In this document: one piece after another, positions 6,285-7,101 of the stretch | Layout of the letters: every line of letters starts with the position of its first letter | How positions within the stretch are numbered: position 1 is the first letter of the stretch | Origin: Syntrophaceae bacterium UBA3084 | GTDB taxonomy: Bacteria > Desulfobacterota > Syntrophia > Syntrophales > UBA6807 | Length of the DNA: 7,101 bases | Reading direction: 5' to 3' | Assembly (NCBI GenBank): GCA_002367335.1 | Contig: DFBI01000060.1 | Coordinates: forward strand, 21,733 to 28,833 | The notes under the pieces: generated by a model | Database searches by the model: none | What the model was told of the DNA's origin: nothing | What the model saw: the letters and a program-made list of their open reading frames with translations, nothing else | Program-made: the position numbers and the translations under genes

Positions 6285-6978
6285 GAAACAGGAAATTATA
6301 CGAAAGATGTTCGACCGAATTTCACCCACCTATGACAGGTTGAATGTCATTCTCTCTTTATCTATAGACCGACTATGGCGGAAAACCGCTATTAATCACC
6401 TTGATATCAAAGACGAACAGTGGATTCTTGATGTTGCAACCGGAACGGGTGATCTGGCAGCGCTTGCCTTGTCGGAAGCACACTGTCACGTTGCAGGCAT
6501 TGATCTTTCCGGAAAGATGCTTGGTCTTGCAGTGCGAAAAATGCAGCGAAACGCCATCCACCGACAGTATTTCGCTGTAAATGGCAACGCCTTGAACATG
6601 CCCTTCAGAAACGAATCGTTTGATCGCATCATGGTGGCATTCGGAATCAGGAACATGGAGTCCCTGGAAGTTTTCCTGGATGAAGCATATCGCCTCCTTG
6701 CCAAAGGTGGCAGAATGGCGGTACTCGAATTTTCCATTCCACCGAACGCTTTTATCCGAAAGATATACCTCTTATATTTCACGACAGCGCTTCCCATTAT
6801 CGGGGGTATCTTATCGGGAAACCATAAAGCATATAAGTATCTTCGCGACTCCGTCATATCGTTCGAGCCGCCGGAGAAACTGGAGAAAACCATGAAGAAC
6901 AGAGGCTTTGGAATTATTGAATCGCAACAACTGCTATTCGGTATTTCACATCTTTACATACTCGGCAAGGAACAATAA
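6274..6978 (+). CDS. ubiE: UbiE/MenG quinone C-methyltransferase
   Basis: This 234-residue SAM-dependent methyltransferase has all UbiE marks: MFDRISPTYDRLN (12-24), ILDVATGTGDLA (51-62, SAM-binding motif I), GIDLS (75-79), VAFGIRNM (121-128), LLAKGGRMAVLEFS (141-154) and YKYLRDSV (187-194). The length is slightly below E. coli UbiE (251). The family methylates the ring carbon of demethylmenaquinone, and also of a ubiquinone intermediate in bacteria that make ubiquinone. Here menaquinone is more likely, given the UbiA type and the suspected lineage. GGAAGGGG sits 4 nt before the ATG inside the end of ubiX. It is the last gene of the operon and is followed by a large inverted repeat. Confidence 0.93.
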   Translation: MPDKKQEIIRKMFDRISPTYDRLNVILSLSIDRLWRKTAINHLDIKDEQWILDVATGTGDLAALALSEAHCHVAGIDLSGKMLGLAVRKMQRNAIHRQYFAVNGNALNMPFRNESFDRIMVAFGIRNMESLEVFLDEAYRLLAKGGRMAVLEFSIPPNAFIRKIYLLYFTTALPIIGGILSGNHKAYKYLRDSVISFEPPEKLEKTMKNRGFGIIESQQLLFGISHLYILGKEQ

Positions 6979-7012
6979 TGACGACTTTGTAAAAAGTTGA
7001 ATTTCGTTAATG

Positions 7013-7092
7013 TGTCATTTCGAACAACGGGAGAAATCTTATCTTTTCAATAGGCTGCAGAATAAAGATTTCTCGTTTCACTCGAAATGACA
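7013..7092. repeat. Large inverted repeat, probably a dispersed extragenic element
   Basis: Two 28-bp arms (7013-7040 and 7065-7092) face each other around a 24-nt loop. Each arm is TGTCATTTCGA, then seven variable bases (ACAACGG or, on the opposite strand, GTGAAAC), then GAGAAATCTT; the outer 11 and inner 10 bases pair perfectly. This pattern is the widely seen 'GTCATTTCGA...GAGAAATCT' palindromic repeat found between genes in many bacterial genomes, so further copies are expected. Coming 34 bp after ubiE, the transcript would fold into a long hairpin that could protect or end the operon mRNA; no U-run typical of an intrinsic terminator follows within the window. Copy number cannot be judged from one window. 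Confidence 0.75.
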
Positions 7093-7101
7093 GGCCGGAG
7101 G

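Noticed and set aside
6982..6998. Possible small terminator hairpin (ACTTT-GTAA-AAAGT) just after ubiE
   Set aside because: The stem is only 5 bp and A/T-rich with no U-run, so it is too weak to call as an intrinsic terminator.

Overview
The window looks like chromosomal DNA from an anaerobic or respiratory bacterium, most likely of the Desulfobacterota/Syntrophales (former Deltaproteobacteria) kind. This placement is inferred from gene style: a DciA/DUF721 gene, a MoaE-like protein beside a MOFRL-type glycerate kinase, a UbiA prenyltransferase of the type found with futalosine-route menaquinone synthesis, and a 3' inverted repeat of the dispersed 'GTCATTTCGA...GAGAAATCT' type. No rRNA or other decisive marker is present. 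Base composition appears even and moderately AT-rich, and I see no tRNA, CRISPR array or insertion sequence.

Left part (1-2078). A minus-strand pair holds the 5' end of a glycerate 2-kinase gene (cut by the window edge) preceded by a small, divergent MoaE-like gene. Divergent from them, on the plus strand, is a dciA-like gene (replicative helicase loader/DUF721). Its 3' end overlaps, tail to tail by 44 bp, a minus-strand TrmN6-type tRNA adenine methyltransferase gene. These are housekeeping or ordinary metabolic genes.

Centre and right (2079-6978). After an intergenic region with a weak promoter candidate and some palindromes comes a tight plus-strand operon of five genes: an exported NMT1/SsuA-like substrate-binding protein, an ABC ATPase (GTG start), a 549-residue protein, UbiX, and UbiE/MenG. 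Junctions are +12, -4, +2 and -11 bp. The 549-residue protein is the most remarkable item. Residues 1 to about 245 form a complete SsuC/TauC-type ABC importer permease. Residues from about 266 to 549 form a complete UbiA-family aromatic prenyltransferase with both Asp-rich motifs. An acidic linker joins them.

Together the operon encodes a complete importer (binding protein, ATPase, membrane subunit) whose membrane subunit is covalently joined to the enzyme that prenylates the aromatic head group of a quinone. UbiX (which makes prenylated FMN for a UbiD-type decarboxylase) and the final C-methyltransferase UbiE/MenG follow. The attractive inference is a transport-coupled quinone pathway: an aromatic acid precursor is captured outside, imported and delivered to the prenyltransferase in the same polypeptide. 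The substrate is not proven by sequence. The UbiD partner and the mqn genes are not in this window.

Right end (6979-7101). A large imperfect inverted repeat (two 28-bp arms, 24-nt loop) follows ubiE. It is probably a dispersed extragenic repeat that may also act as a 3'-end structure.
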